DNA of 64,000 nt from Acanthosepion pharaonis (GCA_903632075.3 CAHIKZ030005438.1:175001-239000); one strand, 5' to 3'; shown: positions 34,262 to 45,739, counted from the stretch's first letter. Program-made: numbers and translations. Notes: generated by a model from the letters alone, not told the origin.

Positions 34262-34830
34262 TTGAATATAAGTGTTCTTTCAGTTGCCATTTTCTTTAAG
34301 ACTTCTTTGTTGCTTACTCACTCTGCCCCGTGAGTGTTACACTCGCCAAGCCCTCCTTCCTCATTATGTCTCTAAAGAATTTTAGCTTCGTTTTCCTGAT
34401 TTTGGGTATAAGTGTTCTTTCAGTTACCATTTTCTTTAAGAATTCTTTGTTACTTACTCGCTCTGCCCCGTGAGTGTTACACTCTCCAAACCATCTTTCC
34501 TCATTATATATCCAAGGAATTTTAACTTCCTTTTCTTTATTTTTGTATAATTGTTCTTTCAGTTGTTATTTTATTGAAGACTTCTTTGTTGCTTAATCGC
34601 TCTGTCCCGTGAGTGTTACACTCTCCAAGCCCTCCTTCCTCGTTTTTTCTCCAATGAATTTCAGCTGTTTTTTCCTGATTTTGAGTACAAGTGTTCTTTC
34701 AGTTGCTATTTTAAGACTTCTTTGTTGTTTACTCGCTCTGCCTCGTGAGTGTTACATTTTCCAAGCCTTCTTTCCCTATGCTCTGACCAAAGAATTTTAG
34801 CTGTTTTTGAGTATAAGTGTTCTTTCAGTG
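34262..34830 (-). repeat. 138-bp tandem repeat of a LINE RT segment, about 4.3 copies
   Basis: The string 'cgtgagtgttacact' occurs at about 34,330, 34,468, 34,609 and 34,746. Each unit also has 'tttctttaagacttctttgt' and 'agccctccttcctcattatg'. On minus each unit encodes the KVLKKMATERT...KLKFFRDIMRKEGLG part of an RTE/L1-like ORF2, so a piece of LINE coding sequence has been tandemly amplified. Units differ by point changes and small indels. Confidence 0.9.
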
Positions 34831-34839
34831 CTATGTGTG

Positions 34840-35035
34840 TGTGTGTGCGCGCAGGTATATATATCTATGCATATATGCATGTATATGTATATATATTTAT
34901 ATATACACATGTTTATATTTAAATGTATGTATTTATATATATGCATGTATGTATCCATATGTATATATATATATATGCCACTCTATATATATGAATGTAT
35001 GTATATGTATATATATGTGTGAATCTGTATATACA

Positions 35036-35089
<54 letters not shown>

Positions 35090-35102
35090 TATATATACGC
35101 TG

Positions 35103-35192
<90 letters not shown>
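34840..35192. repeat. AT-rich microsatellite complex
   Basis: GT and ATGT steps pass into two long (TA)n tracts. Overlapping YIYIYI frames on both strands are spurious. Confidence 0.97.
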
Positions 35193-35199
35193 GGACATA

Positions 35200-35980
35200 C
35201 ATATATAAAAAATATATTTTATCAAATTTTACATACTTGTTTTTAATATCCAATGAAAAGTCCTGATTTTTCATTTAAAATAACTTTTACATTTTTTCAT
35301 TTTATTTTTTTCAGGTGAGTGAAACTTACAATCTTTTTAACGGTCTTCTTTCAAAAATGGCCACTAAATATTTGAAAACAACACTTTCAGGTAAGTAGTT
35401 TTTCGATATAAATGGGCATCGATAATGTCCTTGTTTTCTCTTTGATCTCCAAAGAAACTGTGCTGTCCATCTGTAAACACCATAATCGATAATATCTCTA
35501 CCTTTTATCACGATTCTAGTCGAATGGAATGTGATTAACACCAAAATAGATTCCAGCATTCGATCGACAATCTATAGGCTTATTTAAAAGCAAAGTTTCA
35601 TTCGGATCCATTAGCTGCAATAGAATGAGTGACAAGAGTGTCAACGGAATTAAATTTTTATGGTTCAACTCGGATCTCTCGATGCATAGGCGAGGACCAT
35701 AATATTGCAGTTTCAAATGCTTTATTCTAATATGTGCAAAGTGTTTCTAAGCACGTTACATGTGTAAATGGGGAGATTAGTGTCTGTAGATTATCTAAGG
35801 CAAAATGTTTGTAAGTGAAAAAGACCAAAATGTGCAATAAAAATTGTAGATTCTAACATCAAAAAGGTCCAGAATGGAAAGAAGAATGGAAAACGGGACA
35901 CAGACGTGAGGGCGTATTTTTGTAACAAATGAACCATTCGAAAAGCTAAAGAAACATTTTCTTAGAGACAAGGTAAAGAA
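35200..35980. other. unassigned AT-rich sequence
   Basis: Short chance frames only (66-77 codons on minus); no repeat recognised. Confidence 0.5.
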
Positions 35981-35984
35981 TGAT

Positions 35985-36495
35985 GAATTAATGTGATATC
36001 AATTGTCTTGTATGACAATATATGGTAGGAAAAGAGGACTGAATCACTATGTGATATCAATCCTCTTGTAGTATTATGTTTGGTAGGAAAATAATTCTGA
36101 ATTGCTACGTGATATCAATCCTCTTGTAATATTATGTTTGGTAGGAAAAGAATTCTGAATTGCTATGTGATATCAATCCTCTTGTACGACAATAGTAAGA
36201 AAAGAGGGCTGAATTATTATGTGATATCAATCCTCTTGTAATATTATGTTTGTTTAGGAAATAATTCTGAATTGCAACGTGATATCAATCTTGTAGGATT
36301 ATATATGGTAGAAAAAGAATTCACAATTGCTATGTGATACCAATCCTATTGTATGACAATATATGATAGGAAAAGATGGCTGAATTACTATGCGATATCA
36401 ATGCTCTTGATGTGAGGAGAAAACAGTGCTAAATTAATGTGATATCAATCCTATTGTATGACAATATATGGCAGGAAAAGTGGGCTGAATTCCGA
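35985..36495. repeat. 60-bp satellite, about 8 copies
   Basis: The unit contains 'tgtgatatcaatcctcttgt', a variable middle ('atgacaatatatggtagg' or 'agtattatgtttggtagg') and 'aaaagaattctgaattgcta'. Two middle variants alternate irregularly, suggesting an earlier dimeric period of about 120 bp. Confidence 0.92.
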
Positions 36496-36849
36496 TCTGT
36501 TACTTGGGATCGATGCCATCAAAGCGGTAAACGTGAAGTTCAAGGACGGTGCTTAATAACTTAAACTCAATATGACAGTAACAATAAGAATAAATACCGA
36601 AATATAAGTCTTGAAATCTTCCGTTGATTATAATGAGAGCTTTATAGTCTATATTCTCTTTCTTTCTTTCTCGTTTTCTTTTCCTCACTGAAACGAAACC
36701 GCACTTCTGATACCTGTTCTAGTGTTTCGTCAAAACGGAATAGTTCATTATTTATTTGGTATTAAGAGGGTGTAACCTATCTGCTCACTAAATAACTATG
36801 GAACAAACAGAAATATCATATGAGTATTATAGTAAAATTATGGTAAGTC

Positions 36850-37312
36850 AGATTGACAGCATCATTCTGGAAAAGAAAACAGACTATATTATATTCTATA
36901 ATGGTATGTCTGTTCAGAACGTAGGCAATCATGGCTCTCCACTGATTCCTTTTCTTTATTATCTGTGAAATGGCAGACATTCCTGGGAAAGAGTGAAGTG
37001 TTTTCCTGTTGATCTTTCCATGGTTTGGAATTCAGTATTTTCAATCTCTTAGACTGGTTGCTACCCATAACTAGAGAGTTCAGCCTTTCCTGCGATTAAA
37101 CTTAATAGCTAGGGTGTATTCATGCCTTTCCCAAAGGCATTAGTGCGAAAGTGATCAAAACAAACACGGCCCAAATTTGAACTGTGTTCGCCAATTCCAC
37201 CTTCAGCGTCGATATCTTCTTCTTCTTCTTCTTCTTCTTCTTCTTCTTCTTCTTCTATGCGCCGTATCTCTTCAGATGTAGGTGATCATGGCTCTCCACA
37301 ACTTCCTGCCCT
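36850..37312. repeat. segmental duplication, copy 1 (partner 38,384-38,815)
   Basis: Shares with the partner 'gaaaagaaaacagactata', 'ttctttattatctgtgaaat', 'agactggttgctacccataa', 'agctagggtgtattcatgcc', a (TTC)n microsatellite (37,213-37,256) and the LINE end 'gatcatggctctccacaac'. It includes a SINE-like piece (37,110-37,215, minus) with 'cacagttcaaatttgggc', a possible B box. Confidence 0.9.
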
Positions 37313-37620
37313 TTTTAACTCTTTATAAATTTTATCTTTTTGTCATGTCTCTTCAACCTTGCTCCGCCACCTATTCACTCTCCAGGTTTGTTTTGCGTTG
37401 TTTTCCTCTGTCCCTCTTGCCTTTAATCTGTCCTGTGAGTACCAAATTTTCCAAACCTTCTTTCCTCATTATCTTCCCCAGAAACTTCAACTGTCTCTTT
37501 TTGGTGTTAAGTATAAGTATCTTTTCTGTTTTTATTTTCTCCAAAACTTCGGCGCTGCTCACAAGTTCGGTTCATGGCATTCCCAGCATCCTTCTGTAGA
37601 ACAACATTTCTGATGTTGCA
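37262..37620 (-). pseudogene. LINE RT C-terminal relic (RTE/L1-like), minus
   Basis: The minus frame 37,562-37,371 reads SSAEVLEKIKTEKILILNTK, then LKFLGKIMRKEGLENLVLTG and QIKGKRDRGKQRKTN, the canonical C-terminal part of the family. It is short and truncated but clearer than most relics here. Confidence 0.85.
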
Positions 37621-37979
37621 TATCATTTGAAAAAAATACTTTTTGACTGTATTATGAAAGCTGCTATTTCAGAATAAATTTTAAATTATATGTGACATCA
37701 GAGATGCATCTTGTTGCTCGTTCCTAGTGAATATTGTTTCACTACCTGATCACGGGAATCACCTGTAACAGAGGAATTCTTATATTCACTAGGACAAGGT
37801 TTAGAAAGTCAGCGTGCTGACGTTTATTGAAATAATCTGAAAGGCGATACAACAAATAAGCCACCTTTTAGGAAATGATAAATAAAAATCGATTTGAAAA
37901 TCGATTTTCAGCATACTACGGTTCCTCCTATATATATGTCAACCAAGATGAAAAGAATATATCGAAATAATAAAAATAC

Positions 37980-38380
37980 GGGGGAGTAATGGATAGCGGC
38001 TCGGATTGAGGAATCGGAGAGGCGAGTTCGAATACCAGTTGAATCTGTGGGAAAGATATGAATCCTCTTCTACCTGACGCCCAACAGCTATAGATAAATA
38101 ACAGAACAGACCGGATTCTATAGCCTTGTATGGCCACTGGTCTACCGCAGAAAGAAATGGCAACCTACTGCGGGAAAAAGGATTAATTGATAGCGGCTCG
38201 GTATGAGGAATGGGAGAGCCGAGTTCGAATTCCAGTCGAATCTATTACATTCACTTACGTGCTAATACCCCTGGGAAAGATAGAACCCTCTTCTTCCCCC
38301 CACCCAACAGCTATAGGTAAATAGCAGAACAGACCGGGTTCTGTAGCCTTGGATGGCAACTGGTCTACTCCGATTGACAA
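37980..38380 (+). repeat. two tandem SINEs of family A
   Basis: Copy 1 (37,980-38,178) and copy 2 (38,180-38,378) each start 'taatggatagcggctcgg'-like, carry a B box in 'cgagttcgaat', a CT-rich body and 'ggcaacctactgcggg' or its truncated equivalent. They stand head to tail with no intervening target duplication that I can see. Confidence 0.9.
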
Positions 38381-38383
38381 AAT

Positions 38384-38748
38384 CATTCCGGCAAAGAAAA
38401 CAGACTATTATATTCTTTAATGGTATGTCCTTTCAGGATCATGGCTCTCCACTGATTCATTTTCTTTATTATCTGTGAAATGTTACGTATTCCTGGGAAA
38501 GAGTGAAGCCATATCCTGTACATTTTTTCAACGTTTTGGAATTCAGTATTTTCATTCTCTTAGACTGGTTGCTACCCATAACTAGAGAGCTCAGTCAATC
38601 CTGCGATTTAACTTAATAGCTAGGGTGTATTCATGCCTTTCCCAAGGGCATTAGTGCGAAAGTGATCAAAACAAACACGGCGCAAATTTGAACTGTGTTC
38701 GCCAATTTCACCTTCAGCGTTTATATCCCTTACACCACTCTTCTTCTT

Positions 38749-38779
<31 letters not shown>

Positions 38780-38815
38780 TGTAGGCGATCATGGCTCTCC
38801 ACAACATCCTTCTCC
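38384..38815. repeat. segmental duplication, copy 2 (partner 36,850-37,312)
   Basis: Same landmark order as copy 1 with about 10% divergence and its own (CTT)n tract at 38,740-38,779. A third copy of its SINE-like part follows at 38,825-38,940. Confidence 0.9.
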
Positions 38816-38984
38816 TTTTAGCTATGGGGATCTCAGATGTATTTTTGCCTTCCCCAAGGGCATTAGTGCGAAAGTGATTACAACAAACTCGGCCCAAATT
38901 TGAACTGGGTTCGCCGATTCCAACTTCAACGTTGATATCTCTTCTTGAGTTGCCATTGAATCGACTTTCTTTTTATGTCCCGTA

Positions 38985-39860
38985 TCCCTTCAGGACGTAA
39001 GCGACCATGGCTCTCCACTCCCCCTTATCCCTTGTAGCTCTCAATAAATATCGTCGCTCTTCCACCTCCCCCAGATCACGTTCTGTCATCCATTTGCTTA
39101 AGTCCGCCAGTTATGTCATGCGTTGCTTTCCCTTGTCTCTCTTTCCCTCTATTCAACATGTGAGTATTAAATTCTCTAGTCTCTCTATCTCATTACGTGT
39201 CCCAGAAACTTCAGCTTCCTCTTCCTGATATTAATTACAAGCCTCCTCCTTGTTTGCATCCTCTCCAAGACCTCGTCGTTGCTCACGCACTCGGTCCATG
39301 ATATCCTCAGCATCCTTCTGTAAAACCACATCCCTGTCGCCTAAAGTCTCTTTTTCATCTTTGAGGAGACCGTCCAACATTCGCTGTCGTAAAGGAGGAT
39401 CTAGTAGTCTATTCTTTGTTACCAAAGAGATCCTCCTGTCTTGCAATACTGTGTCCAGCTTTTGGAATGCGTCTTTGGCCATCCTAGTACTTCTACGGAT
39501 TTCAGTGTCTCACTTTCCGTCCTCTGTCAAAACGCTTCTCAGATATTTAACCTTCCGCACCTGCTTGATTTTAGTGTCGCCAACCTGAAAATCGCATTTC
39601 AGGCTGATCCTTTTAGTGATGACGATGTATTTTGTCTTGTAGTTTATGCTCAGTCCCTTCTTCTTGCTCTCCTTCGCTACCTTCTGTAGAAGGTTTTGTC
39701 ATTTCTTTTCCGTCTCTGTTATTATTACTGTGTCATCTGCGTATCTTATATTATTAAGATTGTGGCCGCCGATGCTGAATCCCGGTAGGATTTGCAATTC
39801 TCTCAGAATTGCCTCGCTGTACGATGTTGAAAATGTGACAGGACAATATGGCTGATTTTC
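38985..39860 (-). pseudogene. LINE RT relic with YADD box, 0.9 kb, minus strand
   Basis: Read on minus from 39,855 it gives IRYADDTVIITETEKKWQNL (RT palm), KGLSINYKTKYIVITKRISL, VGDTKIKQVRKVKYL, LTEDGK...DTEIRRS, a 39,482-39,231 frame with MAKDAFQKLDTVLQDRRISL and VTKNRLL, then the ORF2 end at about 38,985-39,020. This is the longest continuous RTE/L1-like piece in the window. A stop between TEDGK and DTEIRR and later shifts make it dead. The endonuclease and N-terminal RT are absent. Confidence 0.85.
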
Positions 39861-40194
39861 TTACCTCTCTTTCCTGTTTGTTTCAATAAACATCAGCTCA
39901 ATGAAGAAAAAAATGCGGACTGATCTGACAACTTTCAAAATACAATCAAAATAGATATTTTGAATGAAGCGAATGAAAGGATTTATCTAACGAAGAAAAT
40001 GCAAGTAAATGAAAGTGAATTCTGGGCCAATGCAATTAAAATTTATCCTGAAAAGACGGCTGTCATAATACAATCAAAACGGATTATTTTTTTTTATTCA
40101 AGTTAATTAGACAACTAATAAGATCGAAAAAGAAACCAAACGAATGTTTCTGATTATTCACTCTACACAATCACTGGCCACTTAATTAAGTACA

Positions 40195-40750
40195 CGTTGG
40201 GAAGCGTTTTGACAGAGGACGGTAAGTGCGACACCGAGATTCGTAGACGTATTGGGATGGTCAAGAACGCATTCCAAAAACTGAGCAGAGTATTGCAAGA
40301 CAGGAAGATTACTTTGGTAACAAAGAAAAATACACTGAGCTATTATTTTGACATCTGCCCTTCTTTATGGCACCGAATGCTCGACGATTTCCTCAAGGAT
40401 GAAGAAGGGGCGACGGAGATGTGGTTCTACATAAGGATGCTGAGGATTTCGTGGACCGAGCGGGTGAACAACGATAAGGTCTTGGATAGGATGCAGACAA
40501 AGCGGAGGTTCATGCTTAACATCAGGAAGAGGTGGCTGAAGTTTCTAGGACAGGAATGGAAGCCTGGGGAATCTGATGCACACGAGTCAAATAGAGGGAA
40601 ATCGAGACATTCCTGGTCGGCTTGAGCAGGTGGATGACAGAATGTGGTCTGTGGTAGGAAGCAGAGGAAAGGAACGCTGCAAGTTATGGAGGGAGGTGGA
40701 GAGCCATGATCGTCTACGTCCTGAAAGGACATGGCATATAAAAAGAAGAT
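40195..40750 (+). pseudogene. LINE RT C-terminal relic, mostly open
   Basis: A 142-codon frame reads GSVLTEDGKCDTEIRRRIGM, VKNAFQKLSRVLQDRKITLV, then MLRISWTERVNNDKVLDRMQ and LNIRKRWLKFLGQ before a frame change. The ORF2 end 'gtggagagccatgatcgtct' follows at 40,695. It is the best preserved C-terminus of this LINE family here and covers residues homologous to those in the minus relic 1 kb to its left. Confidence 0.88.
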
Positions 40751-41044
40751 CAAATCTTATTTTATTCAAATTTCTAACCAGCAATTGATATGGCATTTTC
40801 ATAATGACCTGTTGAAAGTGTTTATGTGACTTTGAAGGCGACATGTTCATTATGTCCAGAAGAGCGTGTCAGGGTTTGTTTTGTTTGTTTTTTTTAATGC
40901 CCATCTACGAAAGATTTTTCACGCACAACAATCTCTAGTGATCATAGAGACTGGTTCGAAAAAAATAATCAGGGAGTTGGTATTGCTTGTTGATGAGGGG
41001 AATGGTCAGACCAGTTGTGTTGGATAGAAAAGCCGCAGTAGCTC

Positions 41045-41255
41045 AAATAACCTCTTTTGACAACGGAGGTATGCTGGACAGGAGGATTTCTTTGGTGACA
41101 AAGAAAAGGATACTGAGCTGTTGCGTGACATCAGCTCTTATTTACGGCAGGTAATTGGGGTAAATATGGCGACAAAGATGAGGACAATAGTCCGAATAAT
41201 GTAAACAGTGTACATACTACCTCATCTCAGAAATATAGACAGATACTGAAGGATT
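41045..41255 (+). repeat. LINE scrap followed by a SINE family B tail module
   Basis: 41,070-41,148 ('ggacaggaggatttctttgg') is a scrap of the LVTKKRILS region of the LINE. 41,155-41,255 ('gcgacaaagatgaggacaat', 'tcatctcagaaatatagaca') is one family B tail module without its head. Confidence 0.75.
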
Positions 41256-41656
41256 TTATACTTGTAAAATCTATAATACTCAAGGTAATTTTTTATATAC
41301 TGTATGTCTGTTACCTTCTTTGTTATCTGGACGTTCTTTTAGAGAAATCTTTTCAACGGAATCGAATCACAAGTCACGCGTTGGTTCTACTCACGTTACC
41401 CAAATTAAAGCATTTGTATCGGGATATTTATTAGGTGAATCTTCCCGTAATGAAACGCTACCGCTAATTAAATGGTTGCTAATTAATCTTAGGAATGGGC
41501 TATCTACGATAGATTTTTGGCGGGGGGAGGTCTTAATTTTTGTGTCATTCTTGTGCATGCGTCATGATTAACGACAGAAAATCAGTTACGTGGCGTGATG
41601 GATCTTCACACTCAGATTCTTCCATTATTAATGCAGACGATAACCTGGTGAGTTTT

Positions 41657-41659
<3 letters not shown>

Positions 41660-41722
<63 letters not shown>
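41660..41722. repeat. (AT)n microsatellite
   Basis: Pure AT tract of about 60 bp. Confidence 0.97.
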
Positions 41723-41726
<4 letters not shown>

Positions 41727-41799
41727 CTTTTGTCATCACTATCTCTTTCACTACGCTAATTTTTTTACTAATGATGAACATATGCGAGGCGTTGTCCAA

Positions 41800-42365
41800 G
41801 GGTGGGCTGACAAGTTCATAGGTTGATTATGAAGGAGTGATGCCAGAACTGTGAAATCTTGCATGCATTCACTTCAACACTTCTTATTAATAACTGCATT
41901 GTTTCTTTCCAGTTACGAAGATAGGGCTGAAAAGTTCATAGACTGACTATGATGGAGCGAGATAGAGATGTGGTAACTTGCATACATTAATTTCAACACT
42001 TCTTATTAATAACTGCACTGATTCTCTCCAGGTAAACCGTCATCTGCCTATGGAAAGAATTTTTCAAAAGTAACTAGGAACAACTCTTGAAAATGTACAA
42101 AAATTGGCATCGGGCTGTTATGAAGTATCTGCAGAAAGACTGTTTAGCCTCGCCCCGACCACCACCTCAAATACATTCGTACTGACATAGTTGCTAGATT
42201 AGGGAATGACGCCCAGCATTATCAATAGTGCAAAAGTGGATAGCTGCATTTAAGAAGAAAATAGAGAGTCTTGATAATGGCCCAAGATCTGGACTTCTGC
42301 CACCACCAATGAAGACATTGATTGGATTCAGCTCGTAGTGATGAATGACAGGCAACTGACAAGAA
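41800..42365 (+). mobile_element. mariner (SETMAR-like group) remnants: two 5' ends, one HTH part
   Basis: A TIR-like start 'gggctgacaagttcatagg' at about 41,806 is repeated as 'gggctgaaaagttcatagac' at about 41,927, each followed by about 110 bp of related leader ending 'taataactgca'. Only the second continues, in broken frames, into transposase N-terminal sequence: IHTDIVARLGNDAQ-like, VQKWIAAFKKKIESLDNGPR and SGLLPPPMKTLIGF. These are the paired helix-turn-helix and linker of mariner transposases. The DDE catalytic domain and the right end are absent. It is a different mariner family from the one at 43.4 kb. Confidence 0.75.
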
Positions 42366-42388
42366 ATAAAATAGTCCCTTCTTTACCG

Positions 42389-42419
<31 letters not shown>

Positions 42420-42449
42420 CCACTTTTCTTTATCTATCTATCCATCCGC

Positions 42450-42610
42450 GTCCAGGGTAAGACGATAAACTACGTCCAGCAGCAAGTCCTCTGATCAGGA
42501 GGTTTTTAGGAGCATGGAATCATCTCTTAATTGCTGGTGTTCCCAGGTTCACCCTGATCCGGGTTGGTAGCTCCTGTTAGGATTCCAGCTATGGGCAAAC
42601 AGTTAACACC
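42450..42610 (-). repeat. copy of the 5.1-kb dispersed repeat, minus strand
   Basis: On minus it gives 'ctaacaggagctaccaaccc', 'ggaacaccagcaattaagag' and 'ggacgtagtttatcgtctta', matching 5,255-5,400. Confidence 0.8.
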
Positions 42611-42779
42611 CATACTTGTGTAAAAATAGGTTTTAATACTAGAAATACTTTGTAATAAAAAATGGTTCAAATATATATGTATACACACCTTTTTTTACTA
42701 TGAATCTATTTCAAAATTTTGTTGGCATTAAATGACCCACTGAGGTTGATATGCCATGAAACAAAACAACCAACCAAAC

Positions 42780-42839
<60 letters not shown>

Positions 42840-42857
42840 CACGCTTTTCTTCTTCTC

Positions 42858-42902
<45 letters not shown>

Positions 42903-43001
42903 AGCACTTTTCTTTATCTATCTATCTATTTATCTATCTATCTCAGTCTTTTACCAACATATCTAACTATCTACCTATATATCTAGATATCCAGTCTTTT
43001 A

Positions 43002-43085
<84 letters not shown>
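42780..43085. repeat. (CTAT)n, (AT)n and (GATA)n microsatellite run
   Basis: Blocks of TCTA are separated by 'ctcacgcttttcttcttct' and 'gcacttttctttatc', followed by (AT)n, (AG)n and (GATA)n. The TATC-to-GATA switch around 43,003-43,085 forms an inverted pair. Confidence 0.95.
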
Positions 43086-43088
<3 letters not shown>

Positions 43089-43089
43089 T

Positions 43090-43235
43090 TAGTGGTAAAT
43101 ATACACATACATATGAAAAATATATAAAAAATATATTTGCATACACATACATATATATTTTTTGGAATAAAAAATTCCAAGAGGATAGAATCCAGGTAGA
43201 ACTCATTGTCCAGGACAGAGTAAGGATATAATAAA
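43090..43235 (-). repeat. SSR-bounded dispersed repeat, inverted copy of 22.6 kb
   Basis: 'tagtggtaaatatacacata', 'ccaagaggatagaatccagg' and 'gtagaactcattgtccagga' are the reverse complement of the 22,615-22,715 repeat, again lying next to GATA/AT tracts. Confidence 0.88.
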
Positions 43236-43325
43236 AAGGCTAAAACACTTATATTGCCATGGTCATAATTTATCAATTTATTTATCAAATTATGACCATG
43301 GAATATTAGTGTTTAAGCCTTTTTT
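43233..43325. repeat. 39-bp-arm palindrome
   Basis: Arms 43,233-43,271 and 43,287-43,325 pair with few mismatches ('gccatggtcataattt' against 'aaattatgaccatgg'), with a 15-base AT spacer. It abuts the SSR-bounded repeat on one side and (AT)n(GT)n on the other. Confidence 0.9.
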
Positions 43326-43329
43326 ATTT

Positions 43330-43397
<68 letters not shown>

Positions 43398-43402
<5 letters not shown>

Positions 43403-44176
43403 AGTTAAATTGTCACCAATTTATATATTTAATTTCGCGCATGCGCTTTGTTTCTCATTTTGTCGACTGCAGAGTATCGTAGAGTCAGTCTGTGAGAAAA
43501 AGAGCACCCTGCCGCAATTCACTCCGCCAGAAATTTGGAAACGGCAGGCAGCGCTGCTTAGCTTTCGTGCCGGAATCTCCAATACGAACATTTCAAATTG
43601 TTTGGGTGTCAATCTGAGGACAGTGCAGAGGATTCGAAAAAAATTGGATGAGTCTAATAGTGACTACAAATAGTGATGGCGACGTTATGCCGCCATTCAT
43701 CTTCTCTCGGGGCCTCAGACTATTCACTGTGGCCTACATCAAGTGCCTTGATGAGGGGGTGCTGCCTTGGGTCAAGAGGGTGACTGATGCAAGAAGCTAT
43801 GCCTGGCAACTGGACTCTGCACCATGCCACACAAGGAGGAGAACACAGACAATTTCTGAGATCTCATCACCCCTAACATCTGGCACACTTAACTCCCCAG
43901 ATTGCAACCCCCTTGATTATTATGTGTGGGGCGCAGTTGAACGAGAGACAAACAAAACTCCTTGTAACACAAAAGACGAACGGAAAGCAAGGTTTATGGC
44001 AGCACTCACCAACTTTGGAGACCGTGGTTGAAACCAATGGCAATTTTATTGGATAAATTTGCTCTTTCGTATTTCAAGATATTTTTTGTGTAATTTGGGC
44101 GAATATATGTTTTAAAATGAGATAACAGTGTTATTTGCATTTTTGCGTAATTTAGACGACAATTTATCCATCGCAC

Positions 44177-44177
<1 letters not shown>
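43398..44177 (+). mobile_element. mariner-like transposon, best preserved copy, frameshifted
   Basis: The frame 43,347-43,673 has the HTH region (RQAALLSFRAGISNTNISNC, LGVNLRTVQRIRKKL). The frame 43,648-44,031 has the C-terminal catalytic part: MPPFIFSRGLRLFTVAYIKC, the Asp motif QLDSAPCHT, and NSPDCNPLDYYVWGAVERET, holding two of the three expected catalytic Asp. The piece between, with the first catalytic Asp, is lost at the frame change near 43,660. Full-length mariners are about 1.3 kb with some 345 codons, so about 40% is missing. The right TIR 'gacgacaatttatccatcgc' ends at 44,175; the left end near 43,401 is degraded. It is the source family for the deleted copies at 9.0, 10.6 and 31.7 kb. 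Confidence 0.88.
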
Positions 44178-44179
<2 letters not shown>

Positions 44180-44223
<44 letters not shown>

Positions 44224-44338
44224 GAAAATAGCTTTGTGAAGATCAATAGAAGTGAAGAGAATATATATATATATATATAGATGTATATATCATTATCTTA
44301 TATATCATTCTCTTCAATAAGAGTGATATATACATCAT

Positions 44339-44396
<58 letters not shown>

Positions 44397-44426
44397 TCAA
44401 TGAGAATGATATATATATATCATTCT

Positions 44427-44469
<43 letters not shown>

Positions 44470-44643
44470 TCTTCATTGAGAATGAGATATATATATCATT
44501 TTCTTATATATATGTATATATATCATAATCTTCAATGAGAATGATATATATATATATTTATCATTCTTTTATATATATATATATCATTCTTTTATATATA
44601 TATATATATATATCATTCTCTTATATATATATATACATCATTC

Positions 44644-44685
<42 letters not shown>

Positions 44686-44712
44686 TCACTTCTATTGATC
44701 TTCAAAGAGCTC
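44180..44712. mobile_element. AT foldback with 27-bp terminal inverted repeats and internal hairpins
   Basis: 'gaagatcaatagaagtgaag' at about 44,238 and its reverse complement at 44,684-44,705 bracket about 450 bp. The interior consists of AT tracts interleaved with 'tcttcaatgagaatgatat' and 'atatcattctctta', which pair with each other repeatedly. No coding content. It starts directly at the right TIR of the mariner. Confidence 0.85.
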
Positions 44713-44799
44713 TTTTCCTTCCTATACATACCTTTGATTTCTTTTTCCTCTTCTTCCCATTCTTTCTCTGTTTACTCACTTCTTAGTTTCTTTTTTTTT

Positions 44800-45490
44800 C
44801 TTTCTTACTCTTTGTCTTTTCTTTTCTTTTCTTTCTTATTGTCTAATGCATAACAAAACATGAAAACATATTTGTCGCCGACATTGTCAGACACTTTTTC
44901 ACAGAAGACTGCATTTCCCAACAATACCCAATAACCATTTATCAGAAAATACCATTTATTACTGAAGGTTGGGTAGAACTCGCCGACCGACTTGATCACA
45001 GCTATTGAATGGACCTGGGAGATAGCCATTGGAGCCTGCACATATACAAAGAATTCATTCGAGCTCTTTCCCGCCGCAAAGTGCCACCATTGTTCACGGT
45101 AGAGACGTCACCACCTCGTTTTATATCTCTTTTCATTCGACGTGAAACAGGATGAATATAAGCTATGTCATGCATTTAAATGTGCAGTACGGTATAAAAA
45201 AGACCCTATTAAATTCCTATAGACAGTAAACACGTGTGTGGTTCAATCTTTTTTCCCAATCACCATAAATCGAATACAATGGTGTACTGATTCGGATAGC
45301 CACACCTATTTTCGATGTTAACCGTAATGAAATTTTAAACTAATATACACGAGGCGGCCTGAAAACTCCTCCTATTTAGTTCGACGGAAACTGCAACAGA
45401 TACAAGTAGCAGAATAATAACAAGAACAGGTTTTACTGCTACAAAATAGCTATTTGTCCACAGTGTCACTCCGACTGGCTAAACATACTC
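44800..45490. other. unassigned sequence
   Basis: CT-rich start, then unique sequence with a 78-codon minus frame (44,805-45,041) that I do not recognise. No repeats found. Confidence 0.5.
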
Positions 45491-45491
45491 G

Positions 45492-45601
45492 TTAAAAATG
45501 ATCATATCTATCTATCTATTACAATCTATTCATATGTATGTATGTATGTATCTATCTATCTATCTACCTATCTATCTCACTTTTTACTCTATCCATATTT
45601 C

Positions 45602-45643
<42 letters not shown>

Positions 45644-45673
45644 CAGTTTTTCCTGTATCCTTCTTTCTTATCC

Positions 45674-45709
<36 letters not shown>

Positions 45710-45739
45710 CAGTTTTTCCTGTATCCTTCTTTCTTATCC

